From assembly GCA_031178065.1 (NCBI GenBank), contig JAPSJS010000011.1:1-64000 (forward strand): a stretch of DNA of 64,000 bases, in the 5' to 3' direction. The notes beneath the pieces are model-generated. The model saw only the letters and a list, made by a program, of their open reading frames with translations. It did not search any database and was not told where the DNA came from. The position numbers were made by a program, and so were the translations under genes. This stretch comes from Altererythrobacter sp. GTDB taxonomy: Bacteria; Pseudomonadota; Alphaproteobacteria; Sphingomonadales; Sphingomonadaceae. Below are positions 1-8,778 of the stretch, piece after piece (the stretch's first letter is position 1; each line of letters begins with the position of its first letter).

Positions 1-375
1 AAGGGACCGGTGCGGCAGCTCGTCGACACCGACGGCGATCACGTCGGTTACGAAGGCAACGCGCTGATCAAGGTGAACGGCGTCTATTTTCTCACCGGCG
101 CCGAATGGCACGGGCCGCTGCGCACGCACGGCACCTACGACATGATGTACGGCACGTCGAAGACCCTGTTCGGTCCCTACAGCCAGCGGCGGATGGGGGC
201 GCCCCATGGCGGGCATGGCACGCCGTTCCGGGACAAGGAGGGGCGCTACTGGTACACCATGTTCGGCAACGATCCGACAGCGCCCTGGCGGATGCATTTC
301 GGTCTGGTGCCGATCGGCATCGGCGATCCGGCATCGATCGGGATACCGCGGATCGACAGCGCGCCTCGGGATTAG
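1..375 (+). CDS. Glycoside hydrolase family 43-like protein, C-terminal fragment
   Basis: This is the 3' end of a gene that enters from the left edge. The frame is open from base 1, so the GTG at base 10 in the ORF track is an internal valine, not a start. The visible ~124 residues read like the last blades of a five-bladed beta-propeller glycosidase: EGNALIKVNGVYFLTGAEWH, then YDMMYGTSKTLFGPY, then HGTPFRDKEGRYWYTMFGND. Alternating 'what is seen / how it is displayed' strands like these are typical of GH43 and related arabinanase/xylosidase folds. The catalytic acids that would settle the subfamily lie upstream of the window, so substrate cannot be judged. Confidence 0.6.
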   Translation, partial: KGPVRQLVDTDGDHVGYEGNALIKVNGVYFLTGAEWHGPLRTHGTYDMMYGTSKTLFGPYSQRRMGAPHGGHGTPFRDKEGRYWYTMFGNDPTAPWRMHFGLVPIGIGDPASIGIPRIDSAPRD

Positions 376-391
376 CGGCAGCGCTGCCAGC

Positions 392-432
392 ACGACAAAA
401 ATGAGGGCGGCCGAACTCTCGCTCGGCCGCCC
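392..432 (-). terminator. Rho-independent terminator of the Gly/Ser/Ala-rich protein gene
   Basis: On the minus strand a perfect 10-bp stem (GGGCGGCCGA / TCGGCCGCCC, 8-nt loop) is followed by TCATTTTTG. It sits just downstream of the stop codon of the minus-strand gene at 457-1305, in the right place and orientation to end that transcript. It also separates it from the convergent glycosidase gene. Confidence 0.7.
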
Positions 433-456
433 CTCCGGTTCGCAAGGCAAGGACGG

Positions 457-1305
457 TTAACGGGGGGACGTATCACCCTGCGTTGCGGAGCTGGTTGCAC
501 CTTCGCCGGCGGCGGAGACGGTGCCGGTGCCGGCGATCAGGGCGTCGCCGTTGGCGCTGAGGTCGGCGGCGGAGATGGCGGCGGTTCCATCTGGCGTGGC
601 GACGAGCGCCTGCTGCACGCGGCCCTGCTGGTCGGCGACCACTTCGCTGACCGTGCCGAGCTGCGCGCCGTCCGGCGTCACGACCGGCATTCCGGGGGTG
701 ACGGAGAAGGCGCCGTCGGCTGCCGCGGCCGCGCTGCCGGCAGCAGCCAGCATGCTGGAGCCGAGACCGGCCGCGCCCGATCCGGCCGCCGAACCCGCAG
801 CCGAGCCGCTGCCGCTGGCCGACGCGGCGAGATTGCCTGCCGCACTCGCCGCACCGGCGGCGCTGCCGCGGACCGTGGCGACGCCGTCAGCCGCCGTAGC
901 GATGCCCTGCGCCGCGAGGCCGCGAACCGCGTCGGTGCCGACGAGCTGCGCATCGGCGCCAAGCGAGCCGGAGGCACTGCCCGAGGCCGCTGCGCTGCCC
1001 TTCGCCGAACCCGCCGGGCCGTCGAGGAGCTGAGAGGCCGCGCCATCGACACTGGCGTCGAGCGAGCGGTCGACGGAGACCTCGCCCGAGCGATGATCGA
1101 CGCGCTGCTCGCCGCGAGTCCGGGCGTCGCCGCGCACGGTGCTGCGGGTGGTCGTGCGGATCGAGTCGGTCGACGTGCGGACGGTGGAGTTGATCGCGCC
1201 GTTCACGGTGCCGCCGAGCGCGCCTCCGCTGCCGCCGAGAAGCTGCGCGTGTGCGGGCGCGGCGAACAGTGTGAGAGCCGAAGCTGCGAGAAGAAGGTTC
1301 TTCAT
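457..1305 (-). CDS. Exported Gly/Ser/Ala-rich protein with C-terminal PRC-barrel-like segment
   Basis: A 282-residue protein with a clear Sec signal peptide (MKNLLLAASALTLFAAPAHA, cleavage after AHA). Three parts follow: a Thr/Arg-rich stretch with repeated ST/RST motifs (about 40-80), a long low-complexity zone of Ala/Gly/Ser repeats (about 95-195), and a compact C-terminal part (about 200-260). The last contains GMPVVTPDGAQLGTVSEVVA, which resembles a PRC-barrel beta fold. It probably resides in the periplasm or cell envelope. It lies 81 bp downstream of, and collinear with, the subtilisin-like protease gene, so the two may be cotranscribed. No specific function can be assigned; similar low-complexity exported proteins with PRC-like tails occur in sphingomonads. 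Confidence 0.7.
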   Translation of the reverse strand: MKNLLLAASALTLFAAPAHAQLLGGSGGALGGTVNGAINSTVRTSTDSIRTTTRSTVRGDARTRGEQRVDHRSGEVSVDRSLDASVDGAASQLLDGPAGSAKGSAAASGSASGSLGADAQLVGTDAVRGLAAQGIATAADGVATVRGSAAGAASAAGNLAASASGSGSAAGSAAGSGAAGLGSSMLAAAGSAAAAADGAFSVTPGMPVVTPDGAQLGTVSEVVADQQGRVQQALVATPDGTAAISAADLSANGDALIAGTGTVSAAGEGATSSATQGDTSPR

Positions 1306-1386
1306 GGCATATCCCTTTCTTTCCGGCGAACGCGGGAGGATGCGTTCGCTTGAAAGGGAAACGGGTGCCGTGCGGCGCTTAATCCA

Positions 1387-2637
1387 TCAGTCGCGAGATT
1401 TTTTCGGCACGCCCTCGCAGGAGCCGCAGATCAGGCCGCGGCCATAGGTCTCGTCCGCCCCCTTGCGGCCAAGGTCCTCCGCCTGCGCGTCGAGCGCGGT
1501 GCGCCAGTCGCGGCCTCGCCCGATCGCTAGAGCCGTGCGGCCCGCGACGAGCGGGGTCGCGAACGAGGTGCCGCGCAGGCGCACGCGGTCGCCCTCGGCA
1601 TCGATGCCGTGGATGTCGGCGCCGGGCGCCGAATAATCCAGATGGAGCGCGCGGCCCGCCTCGATCAGCGCGCGGCGCCGGCCGTCGACCCCGGTCACTG
1701 CGACCACGCCATCGTAGGACGCGGGATAGGCAGGCGGTGCCGCCGGGCCGCCATTGCCCACCGCCGCGACCACGACCACCCCCTTGCGCTGCGCCACGCC
1801 GATCGCACGTTCGAGAACCGGATTTCGTGGGCCGACGAGGCTGATCGTCACCACTTTCGAGCCCGCGCCGACCAACCAGCCGAGCCCCTTGGCCATGGCC
1901 AGCGCGTTGCCCCCGGCGTCGTCGGTGCCGTAGACGTCGGCGACGCGGATCGGGCCCGCTCCGGCATGGGCGAGCAGCGAGGCGATCGCGCTGCCGTGGT
2001 TGCTGGGGTAGGGCGCGCCTTTCGCGAAGCCGCGGATCGCGGCGACCGGCACGGCCTTGCCCGGGGCGCCATCGATCATGCCGACCGGCGCCCCGCCGCT
2101 CGTCGCGGCCGCGGCGGCGAGCGGGAGGGGCGGAGCGCTGACGGGGCGGGGGGCGGCGCCCGACTGGAAGTGCAGATTGTCCGGCGCGACGCTCGCCTCC
2201 GGCATCAGCCGCGCCAACGCGCCCTCGGCTTCGGCGAGATCCATCCCCTCGGGTACCTGCAGCCTGACGACCGCGAAGCCGAGGCCTTCGATCTCCTCTT
2301 GCGAGAGGACCCCGAAGCCCGCCGCTTCACCGGCCGCCAGCGCCTCGGCCGAGGCATCCATTACCAGGATCTCTCCCCGCCGGGCGGGCGCGCCGCGGGC
2401 GTCCCGCTCGATCACGTCGCCGTGCCGCCGTACGAGCCGGTCGATGGTCCGCAGCCGGTCGCGCGCGAGATCCTCGACCGTACCGCGCAGATCGCGCGTC
2501 GTGCGGTCGAGCACATCGGTGGTGGTGTCGAGCACCCCGCCGATGTCCGGCACCTGCACGCCCGGCAGCGCGATCTGCGCGGACACGGGCGCGGCGATCA
2601 GGGCGCAGGCGGCGGAAATGAGGAAAATTCGGCGCAT
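1387..2637 (-). CDS. Secreted subtilisin-like (S8) serine protease
   Basis: A 416-residue protein starting at ATG with a signal peptide (MRRIFLISAACALIAAPVSAQ). A propeptide-like region of about 150 residues precedes the peptidase S8 domain. The catalytic triad is visible: Asp in GMIDGAPG, His in NHGSAIASLL, Ser in GTSFATPLVAGR. The oxyanion Asn lies in VAAVGNGG. It should hydrolyse proteins in the periplasm or outside the cell. A cysteine pair at the very C-terminus (LICGSCEG) is unusual for this family. The gene is transcribed away from the ECF sigma/anti-sigma pair and upstream of the Gly/Ser/Ala-rich protein gene. Control by that sigma factor is possible but I see no convincing shared promoter. 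Confidence 0.9.
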   Translation of the reverse strand: MRRIFLISAACALIAAPVSAQIALPGVQVPDIGGVLDTTTDVLDRTTRDLRGTVEDLARDRLRTIDRLVRRHGDVIERDARGAPARRGEILVMDASAEALAAGEAAGFGVLSQEEIEGLGFAVVRLQVPEGMDLAEAEGALARLMPEASVAPDNLHFQSGAAPRPVSAPPLPLAAAAATSGGAPVGMIDGAPGKAVPVAAIRGFAKGAPYPSNHGSAIASLLAHAGAGPIRVADVYGTDDAGGNALAMAKGLGWLVGAGSKVVTISLVGPRNPVLERAIGVAQRKGVVVVAAVGNGGPAAPPAYPASYDGVVAVTGVDGRRRALIEAGRALHLDYSAPGADIHGIDAEGDRVRLRGTSFATPLVAGRTALAIGRGRDWRTALDAQAEDLGRKGADETYGRGLICGSCEGVPKKSRD

Positions 2638-2744
2638 CGGCTGTCCCTTGTCTCGCGAAAGCGATTAAGCATGGATGAAACGCATGTCGTGATCCGTTTA
2701 ATCCGTGGAAGGCAGAGGCACTGAGCACGAAGTTCGAACAGGAC

Positions 2745-3209
2745 TTGCTGGACCTGCTGCCCCGGCTGCGCCGTTTCGCTGCCGGGCTGGCGGGCAATCC
2801 TGCGGACGGCGACGACCTCTGCCAGATGTCGCTCGAACGCGCGCTCGCCAACCGGTCCAAGTGGCAGGAGGGTACGCGCCTCGACAGTTGGATGTACAGG
2901 ATCATGCGCAACATCTGGATCGACGAGGGCCGCGCGGGGAGCCGCCGCAGGCAGACCTTCGTGGACGAGGAAGCCGGCGTGGGGCAGGGCGGCGACGGCG
3001 CGCAGGAAGCCGCGGTCGAGCTGTCCTATGTCGACCGGGCGATGCAGAAGCTGCCGTCCGACCAGCGCGAGGCGGTGCTGCTCGTGATGGTCGAAGGCTA
3101 TGCCTACAAGGAAGCAGCGGAGATCGTCGGCTGCCCGGTCGGCACGCTCAACTCGCGCCTGGTGCGCGGGCGCGACGCGCTGATGGCGATGCTGGGAGAA
3201 GCGCAATGA
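2745..3209 (+). CDS. ECF-type RNA polymerase sigma-70 factor
   Basis: About 154-162 residues with sigma region 2 (ADGDDLCQMSLERAL, then the RIMRNIWID core-binding part) and region 4 (LPSDQREAVLLVMVEGYAYK followed by the EIVGCPVGTLNSRLVRGRD helix-turn-helix). The start is uncertain. No in-frame ATG or GTG exists between the upstream stop at 2676 and the conserved core, so translation must begin at TTG 2745 or the CTG at 2721 that would add LSTKFEQD. The stop overlaps the ATG of the next gene (ATGA), which encodes its anti-sigma factor. It lies divergent to the subtilisin-like protease and presumably directs transcription of an envelope or stress regulon, released when the anti-sigma factor is inactivated. 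Confidence 0.88.
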   Translation: MLDLLPRLRRFAAGLAGNPADGDDLCQMSLERALANRSKWQEGTRLDSWMYRIMRNIWIDEGRAGSRRRQTFVDEEAGVGQGGDGAQEAAVELSYVDRAMQKLPSDQREAVLLVMVEGYAYKEAAEIVGCPVGTLNSRLVRGRDALMAMLGEAQ

Positions 3210-3904
3210 CCCTGACCAGAGAGGAACTCGCGGCTTTCGCAGACGGCGAGCTGACCGGCGAGCGCGCGGCGCAGATCGCTGCCGCCGTCGCCGCCGATCC
3301 CGCGCTGGCGGGCGAGGTCGAGGCGCACCGCGCTCTCCGTGCGCAGCTGGCTGACCATTACGCACCGGTCGCCACGGCGCCGGTGCCGGACCGCCTGACC
3401 GCCCTGCTGGCGCAGCCGCAGGAGGCCGAGGTCGTCAATTTCGCCGAAGCGAAGGAACGGCGCGCGGCACGCCGCACTATCCCGCGTTGGGGGTGGATCG
3501 TCGGGCCGGCGCTCGCAGCGTCGCTCGCGCTGGCGGTGCTCCTACCGGGGAGCGGCGACGACGGTGCGCCCTACGCCGACCCGCAGCTCGCGGGCGTTCT
3601 CGATACGCGGCTCGTGGCCGAACAGGCGCCCGGCGCGGACACGCGCATATTGCTCAGCTTCCGCGCGCAGGGCGGCGACGTCTGCCGCGTTTTCAGCGGT
3701 GAAGGCGGCGGGGGGATCGCCTGCCGCGACCAGCAGGGCTGGCGCCTCGAAGCGCTCGGCGAGGGCAGCGCCGGCGCCTCGACCGAATATCGCATGGCGG
3801 GGGCGAGCGAAGCAGCCCTGCTGAGCCGTGCGCAGGACATGGCGCAGGGCCCGGCTCTCGACGCCGCGGCGGAAGCGGAGGCGAAAGCGAACGACTGGCG
3901 CTGA
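3206..3904 (+). CDS. Membrane-anchored anti-sigma factor
   Basis: A 232-residue protein whose ATG overlaps the sigma-factor stop by 4 bp. The N-terminal ~90 residues are acidic and helical, beginning MTLTREELAAFADGELTGE, the form of many anti-sigma N-termini ('yvDGELs'). A single membrane helix follows (WGWIVGPALAASLALAVLL, about 95-113), then a periplasmic domain with one Cys pair (VCRVFSG...IACRDQQGW). The layout (cytoplasmic sigma-binding part, one TM, periplasmic sensor) plus translational coupling supports the role of holding the upstream ECF sigma factor inactive. The ORF track's longer 399-residue frame is only the same frame read through the sigma gene and is not real. Confidence 0.85.
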   Translation: MTLTREELAAFADGELTGERAAQIAAAVAADPALAGEVEAHRALRAQLADHYAPVATAPVPDRLTALLAQPQEAEVVNFAEAKERRAARRTIPRWGWIVGPALAASLALAVLLPGSGDDGAPYADPQLAGVLDTRLVAEQAPGADTRILLSFRAQGGDVCRVFSGEGGGGIACRDQQGWRLEALGEGSAGASTEYRMAGASEAALLSRAQDMAQGPALDAAAEAEAKANDWR

Positions 3905-4109
3905 GCCCCCCGGCGAGTTCTTCGCACTTGCAGCGCGATCGTTCGCTGCCTAAAAGCCCCGTTCCACCGGACCCGGCGCTGCCGGGTGGCTCGGCCCGGC
4001 GCCTATCCCCGGGACAACTTTCCAGACCGGTTTTCATTGCCGCGCATCGTGATCGCACCAGCATCGCGCCTGCGTCCGCCGGTCACCGTGTGTCGGACGA
4101 AGTTTCAAG

Positions 4110-5594
4110 ATGATCGATATTCCCGCGCTCAAGCGCGAATGGCTATCCAATCCCCGGCGCAACATTCTCGCCGGCATCGTCGTCGCGCTTGCGCTCATCC
4201 CCGAAGCAATCGGCTTCTCGATCATTGCCGGGGTCGATCCGCGCGTGGGGCTCTACGCCTCGTTCTCGATCGCGGTAATCATAGCGCTCGTCGGCGGACG
4301 CCCCGGTATGATCTCCGCCGCGACCGCCGCCGTTGCCGTGCTCGTCACGCCGCTGATCCGCGAGCACGGGCTCGACTACCTGTTCGCGGCGACGATCCTG
4401 ATGGGCGTGATTCAGATCGCGGCCGGATACCTGCGGCTGCACCTGCTGATGCAATACGTCTCGCGCTCGGTGGTTACCGGCTTTGTCAACGCGCTCGCGA
4501 TCCTGATCTTCATGGCGCAGCTCCCCGAGCTGATCGGCGTGCCGATGGTCACTTACGGGTTCGTCGCGGCAGGCCTTGCGATCATCTATCTGTTCCCGCG
4601 CCTGACCCGTGCCGTGCCCTCACCGCTGGTCGCCATCGTGATCCTGACGGCCGTGGTCTATTACGCCGGGTTCGACGTGCGCACCGTGGGCGACATGGGC
4701 GAGTTGCCCTCCTCGCTTCCGCAGTGGCTGATTCCGGACGTGCCTTTCACGCTCGAGACGCTGCAGATCATCTTCCCCTATTCGGCGACCATGGCCGCCG
4801 TCGGCCTGCTCGAATCGATGCTGACCGCGCAGATCGTCGACGATCTGACCGACACCGGTTCGGACAAGCAGCGCGAGATGAAGGGGCAGGGCATCGCCAA
4901 CTTCTTCACCGGCTTCCTCGGCGGGATGGGTGGCTGCGCGATGATCGGCCAGTCGGTGATCAACGTGAAGTCGGGCGGCGAGACGCGGCTTTCGACCTTC
5001 GTCGCCGGCTCGTTCCTGCTGTTCCTGATCGTCGTGCTCGGCCCGCTGGTGGCGCGGATCCCGATGGCCGCGCTGGTCGCCGTGATGATCATGGTATCGA
5101 TCGGCACCTTCTCATGGCGCTCGATCCGCGACATCCGCCACCATCCCTGGCAGTCCTCCGTGGTCATGGTGGTCACGGTCGTGGTGGTGGTGTGGACCCA
5201 CGACCTCGCGCAAGGCGTGCTCGCGGGCGTAATCCTCTCGGGCCTGTTCTTCGCGAGCAAGGTCAAGCGGCTGTTCACGGTCGAGAGCGAGCTCTCGGCC
5301 GATGGCGCGACCCGCACCTACCGCGTCGAGGGGCAGGTGTTCTTCGCCTCGTCCGACAGTTTCGTCTCGGCGTTCGATTACAAGGAAGTGGTCGACCGCG
5401 TGGTGATCGACGTCGGCCGGGCGCACTTCTGGGACATTTCCGCGGTCGGCACGCTCGACAAGGCGATCCTCAAGTTCCGGCGCGAGGGTACCGCAGTCGA
5501 GGTCGTCGGGCTCAACCCGGCCAGCGCGGCGATGATCGAGCGTTACGCCGTGCATGACAAGCCGGGCGCCGAAGCGCATTCTGGAGGGCACTGA
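4110..5594 (+). CDS. SulP family inorganic anion transporter with STAS domain
   Basis: A 494-residue inner-membrane protein. The first ~380 residues form a SulP transport domain with many hydrophobic helices. Early family signatures are visible: [25 protein letters not shown] near the N-terminus and [16 protein letters not shown] in the middle. The C-terminal ~90 residues ([19 protein letters not shown] through [20 protein letters not shown]) form a STAS domain. Family members move sulfate, bicarbonate or other anions; the substrate cannot be told from sequence. The stop codon overlaps the start of a universal stress protein gene by one base, a coupling seen in several SulP operons and suggesting joint regulation under stress. 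Confidence 0.9.
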   Translation: MIDIPALKREWLSNPRRNILAGIVVALALIPEAIGFSIIAGVDPRVGLYASFSIAVIIALVGGRPGMISAATAAVAVLVTPLIREHGLDYLFAATILMGVIQIAAGYLRLHLLMQYVSRSVVTGFVNALAILIFMAQLPELIGVPMVTYGFVAAGLAIIYLFPRLTRAVPSPLVAIVILTAVVYYAGFDVRTVGDMGELPSSLPQWLIPDVPFTLETLQIIFPYSATMAAVGLLESMLTAQIVDDLTDTGSDKQREMKGQGIANFFTGFLGGMGGCAMIGQSVINVKSGGETRLSTFVAGSFLLFLIVVLGPLVARIPMAALVAVMIMVSIGTFSWRSIRDIRHHPWQSSVVMVVTVVVVVWTHDLAQGVLAGVILSGLFFASKVKRLFTVESELSADGATRTYRVEGQVFFASSDSFVSAFDYKEVVDRVVIDVGRAHFWDISAVGTLDKAILKFRREGTAVEVVGLNPASAAMIERYAVHDKPGAEAHSGGH

Positions 5595-6460
5595 TGGGAG
5601 AGAACGCGATGGAACGGGTGCTCGCGGCGATCGATGCGTCCGCCTACACCGAAAGCGTTTGCCGCCTCGCCGCGTGGGCCGCGGCGCGGCTGGAACTGCC
5701 GGTCGAGCTGCTCCACGTCGTGCAGCGGAGCGATCCGGTCACCGCGCGGCGCGATCTGTCCGGCGCCATCGGGCTCGGGGTCAAGAGCGAGCTGATGGAA
5801 GAGCTCGTCCGTCTGGCCGAAGCCGATGCGCGGGCGGAGATCGAGAAGGGGCGCGCACTCCTCGCCACCGCCGAGGCGCTGCTGCGGGAGGCGGGCGCGG
5901 CGAACGTCGTCCCGCTCCACCGCCATGGCGGAATCGTGGAGACAATCATCGAGCGCGAGGAAGCGGCACGGGTCGTGGTCATCGGTAAGCGGGGCGCGAG
6001 CCACGAGTTCGCGAGCGACCATATCGGATCGAAGATCGAGCGCGTCGTGCGCGCGAGCAGCAAGCCGGTGCTGGTCGCCGCTCGCGCATTTCATGAACCG
6101 CGGCACGTGGTGCTTGCCTACGACGGCAGCCCCGCCGCCGGGCGCGCGCTGGAGCGCTTGGCGAACTCGCCGTTGTTCGCCGCGCTGCCGGTGACCATGG
6201 TCATGGCCGAGGCGCGCGGCGAGGGCGACCGGGGCGAGCTCGAACGCGCGGCTGCGTCGATCGCCGGCGGGCGATCCGTGCAGACGCTGGTCGAACGCGG
6301 CAAAGCGGAGCAGGCGATCGGGGAAATCGTCGCCGGCATCGACGGAGCGCTGCTGATGATGGGCGCCTACGGCCATTCGCCGATCAGGACCATGATCGTC
6401 GGCAGCACGACGACCGCGATGATCCGCACGGTGAAGGCGCCGGTGCTGTTGGTGCGCTGA
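5594..6460 (+). CDS. Tandem-domain universal stress protein (UspA family)
   Basis: A 288-residue cytoplasmic protein made of two Usp domains. Each shows the nucleotide-binding signature G-x2-G-x9-G-(S/T) in recognisable form: GKRGASHEFASDHIGSK in the first half and GAYGHSPIRTMIVGST in the second. The second is the better preserved and more likely to bind ATP. ATG 5594 overlaps the SulP stop (TGATG); a second in-frame ATG at 5609 would begin directly at the first beta strand (ERVLAAIDAS) and is an alternative start. Coupling with the anion transporter suggests a modulatory or stress-linked role, which is inference. Confidence 0.9.
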   Translation: MGENAMERVLAAIDASAYTESVCRLAAWAAARLELPVELLHVVQRSDPVTARRDLSGAIGLGVKSELMEELVRLAEADARAEIEKGRALLATAEALLREAGAANVVPLHRHGGIVETIIEREEAARVVVIGKRGASHEFASDHIGSKIERVVRASSKPVLVAARAFHEPRHVVLAYDGSPAAGRALERLANSPLFAALPVTMVMAEARGEGDRGELERAAASIAGGRSVQTLVERGKAEQAIGEIVAGIDGALLMMGAYGHSPIRTMIVGSTTTAMIRTVKAPVLLVR

Positions 6461-6520
6461 CAAGCCGCTTCGGTGCCGCTAGGGTCCTGCGTTCAGGGAT
6501 TGGACGAGGGGACTTCCACG

Positions 6521-8692
6521 ATGCGGAAACTGGCGATTCTGGGCGCGAGCCTTCTGGTGTTTCAGGCGCAAGCCGGGCTGGCGCAGGATCAGGATCAGCA
6601 GGCGCCGCAAGAATCCCCCGCTCCGGAGAGCTCGGCAGAGCAGCGCCCCGACACGGCCATGTCGGGTTCCGCCATCGGCATGGACCGCAGCGGGCCCGAG
6701 CGGCGCTTCACCGGCGCGGACCTGTTCGACCTCGCCATCGCCGCCGACCCGCAGATCAGCCCTGACGGGCGCCATATCGCCTATGTCCGCCGCTCGAACG
6801 ACATCATGTCCGACCGCGCGGTGAGCACGATCTGGCTGATCAACACCCGCACCGGGGAGGAAGTGCCGATCGCCGGGCGCGGGGGCGATGCCTTCTCCCC
6901 TCGCTGGTCGCCCGGCGGTGACCGCCTCGCCTATGCCTCGACCGAGGGCGGCAGTCCCCAGCTATGGGTGCGCTGGATGGAGGGCGGGGAGGCGGTGCGC
7001 CTCACGGGCCTGCCGACGAGCCCGTCGAACGTGACCTGGTCGCCCGACGGCCGCTCGATCGCCTATACGATGCTGGTAAAGCAGGAGGGGCCGAAGCTCG
7101 GCGCCGCCCCCGCGAACAAGCCCGAAGGCGCCGAATGGGCCGAGCCGCTCGAGGTTCACGACCTCCTCACCTACCGCGCGGACGGGCAGGGTTACATCGA
7201 GCCGGGGTTCGAGAAGGTCTTCATCGTTCCGGCAACGGGCGGTGCGCCGCGCCAGCTCACCTTCGGCCGTTACCACGACGGCGGGCCGCTGAGCTGGTCG
7301 CCGGACGGCAGCACGCTCTACTTCGGCGCCAACCGCAGTGCCGACTGGCAGACCGATCCGCTGGAGGGCGAAATCTACGCGCTCGACGTGGCGACCGGCG
7401 GCCTCACCCGGCTGACCGACCGCGACGGCCCCGACAGCAGCCCGCTCGCCTCGCCCGATGGGAAGCTGATCGCCTATCTCGGCTTCGACGATGCCCTGCG
7501 CGCGTACGAGAACACCAATCTCTACGTCATGAACCGCGACGGTTCGGGCCGCCGCAACCTGACTGCCGACCGGGATTTCAGCGCCGCCAGTATCGCTTGG
7601 GATGCCGACAGCCGCGGCATCTACGTCCAGTACGACGAGCGGGGCGAGACCAAGGTCGCGCGCGTCGGCCTCGACGGCTCGATCCGCGAGGTGATCGGCG
7701 GGCTGTCGGGCGGCGGGTTCGACCGGCCCTATACCGGCGGCAGCTTCTCGGTCGCCGCGGACGACAGCATCGCCTTCACCGGCGGAACCGCCACGCGCCC
7801 GGCCGAAGTGCAGATCGCCCGCGGCGGCAAGGCGCGCATGCTGACCGACCTCAACCGCTCGCTGCGCGAAGTGAAGGCGCTTGGCGAAGTGCGCAAGATA
7901 ACGGCCGCATCGAGCCATGACGGTCTGGAGATCGAGGGCTGGCTGACCCTGCCGCCCGGTTACGTCGAGGGGCAGCGCGTGCCGCTGATCCTGGAGATTC
8001 ACGGCGGACCCTTCTCCGCCTACGGCCCGCATTTTTCGACCGACAACCAGCTCTATGCCGCTGCGGGCTACGCAGTGCTTTCGGCCAATCCTCGCGGTTC
8101 GACCAGCTACGGCGAGGCCTTTGCGAACCAGATCGACAAGGCCTATCCCGGCAACGACTACTTCGACCTGATGAGCATCGTCGACCGGGCGATCGCGCTG
8201 GGCATAGCCGATCCCGACGCGCTGTTCGTCACCGGCGGCTCGGGCGGCGGCGTGCTGACGAGCTGGATCGTCGGCAAGACCCGGCGCTTCAAGGCGGCGG
8301 CGACGCAGAAGCCGGTGATCAATTGGACGACGCAGGCGCTCACCGCCGATGGCCCCGCGTTCTTCGGTCACTACTGGCTTGGCGCCCAGCCGTGGGAGGA
8401 TCACGAGACCTACTGGCGGCTCTCGCCGCTGTCGCTGGTCGGCAATGTCGAGACGCCGACGCTGGTCGTGGTCGGCAGCGAGGATTACCGCACGCCAGTC
8501 AGCGAATCCGAGCAATACTATACCGCGCTGCGCCTGCGCGGCGTGCCGACGGCGCTGGTCAAGGTGCCCGGCGCCAGCCACGGCGGCATCGCGGCGCGCC
8601 CCTCGCAATCGGCCGCCAAGGCTTCGGCCATCCTCGCCTGGTTCGCCCGCTACCGCGAGGGCTGGGAGCGGCCGGCTACGCCGGCGGACTGA
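6521..8692 (+). CDS. Secreted S9-family prolyl oligopeptidase-type peptidase
   Basis: A 723-residue exported peptidase. I prefer ATG 6521 over the longer GTG start at 6473 because it follows a Shine-Dalgarno-like GAGGGGA and opens directly on a signal peptide (MRKLAILGASLLVFQAQAGLA). The N-terminal part is a WD40-like/TolB beta-propeller with repeated SPDG motifs (DPQISPDGRHIAYV, WSPDGRSIAYT, SPDGSTLYFG). The C-terminal alpha/beta hydrolase carries the triad: Ser in VTGGSGGGVLTSW, Asp in VVGSEDYRTP, His in PGASHGG. It should cleave peptides in the periplasm, probably as a dipeptidyl- or acylaminoacyl-peptidase; which one cannot be told. The propeller usually excludes large substrates. Confidence 0.92.
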   Translation: MRKLAILGASLLVFQAQAGLAQDQDQQAPQESPAPESSAEQRPDTAMSGSAIGMDRSGPERRFTGADLFDLAIAADPQISPDGRHIAYVRRSNDIMSDRAVSTIWLINTRTGEEVPIAGRGGDAFSPRWSPGGDRLAYASTEGGSPQLWVRWMEGGEAVRLTGLPTSPSNVTWSPDGRSIAYTMLVKQEGPKLGAAPANKPEGAEWAEPLEVHDLLTYRADGQGYIEPGFEKVFIVPATGGAPRQLTFGRYHDGGPLSWSPDGSTLYFGANRSADWQTDPLEGEIYALDVATGGLTRLTDRDGPDSSPLASPDGKLIAYLGFDDALRAYENTNLYVMNRDGSGRRNLTADRDFSAASIAWDADSRGIYVQYDERGETKVARVGLDGSIREVIGGLSGGGFDRPYTGGSFSVAADDSIAFTGGTATRPAEVQIARGGKARMLTDLNRSLREVKALGEVRKITAASSHDGLEIEGWLTLPPGYVEGQRVPLILEIHGGPFSAYGPHFSTDNQLYAAAGYAVLSANPRGSTSYGEAFANQIDKAYPGNDYFDLMSIVDRAIALGIADPDALFVTGGSGGGVLTSWIVGKTRRFKAAATQKPVINWTTQALTADGPAFFGHYWLGAQPWEDHETYWRLSPLSLVGNVETPTLVVVGSEDYRTPVSESEQYYTALRLRGVPTALVKVPGASHGGIAARPSQSAAKASAILAWFARYREGWERPATPAD

Positions 8693-8725
8693 CGGCGCCG
8701 GCAGAAATTTTTCACGCGCGCGTAC

Positions 8726-8749
8726 GGAAATCCGTCCGCCATGCATCGT
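8726..8749 (+). promoter_or_regulatory. FecI-type ECF promoter of the fecI-like gene
   Basis: GGAAA, ten bases, then ATGCATCGT. The same GGAAA-N10-ATGCATCGT arrangement with identical spacing recurs at 10377-10400 upstream of the TonB-dependent receptor. GGAAA as -35 and CGT as -10 core with 16-bp spacing fit the general ECF promoter form. This implies that the sigma factor activates both its own gene and the receptor gene. Confidence 0.65.
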
Positions 8750-8778
8750 GCCTGGAATGGGGGGTGTAGCAGCGCGCC

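Noticed and set aside
2673-2699. ECF-type autoregulatory promoter before the sigma factor (GGATG-N17-CGTTT)
   Set aside because: The -35 diverges from GGAAC and no second copy exists upstream of neighbouring genes for comparison.
6962-8746. 594-residue minus-strand ORF
   Set aside because: It is antisense to the S9 peptidase gene, has shadow-like Arg/Ala/Gly composition and no recognisable motif.
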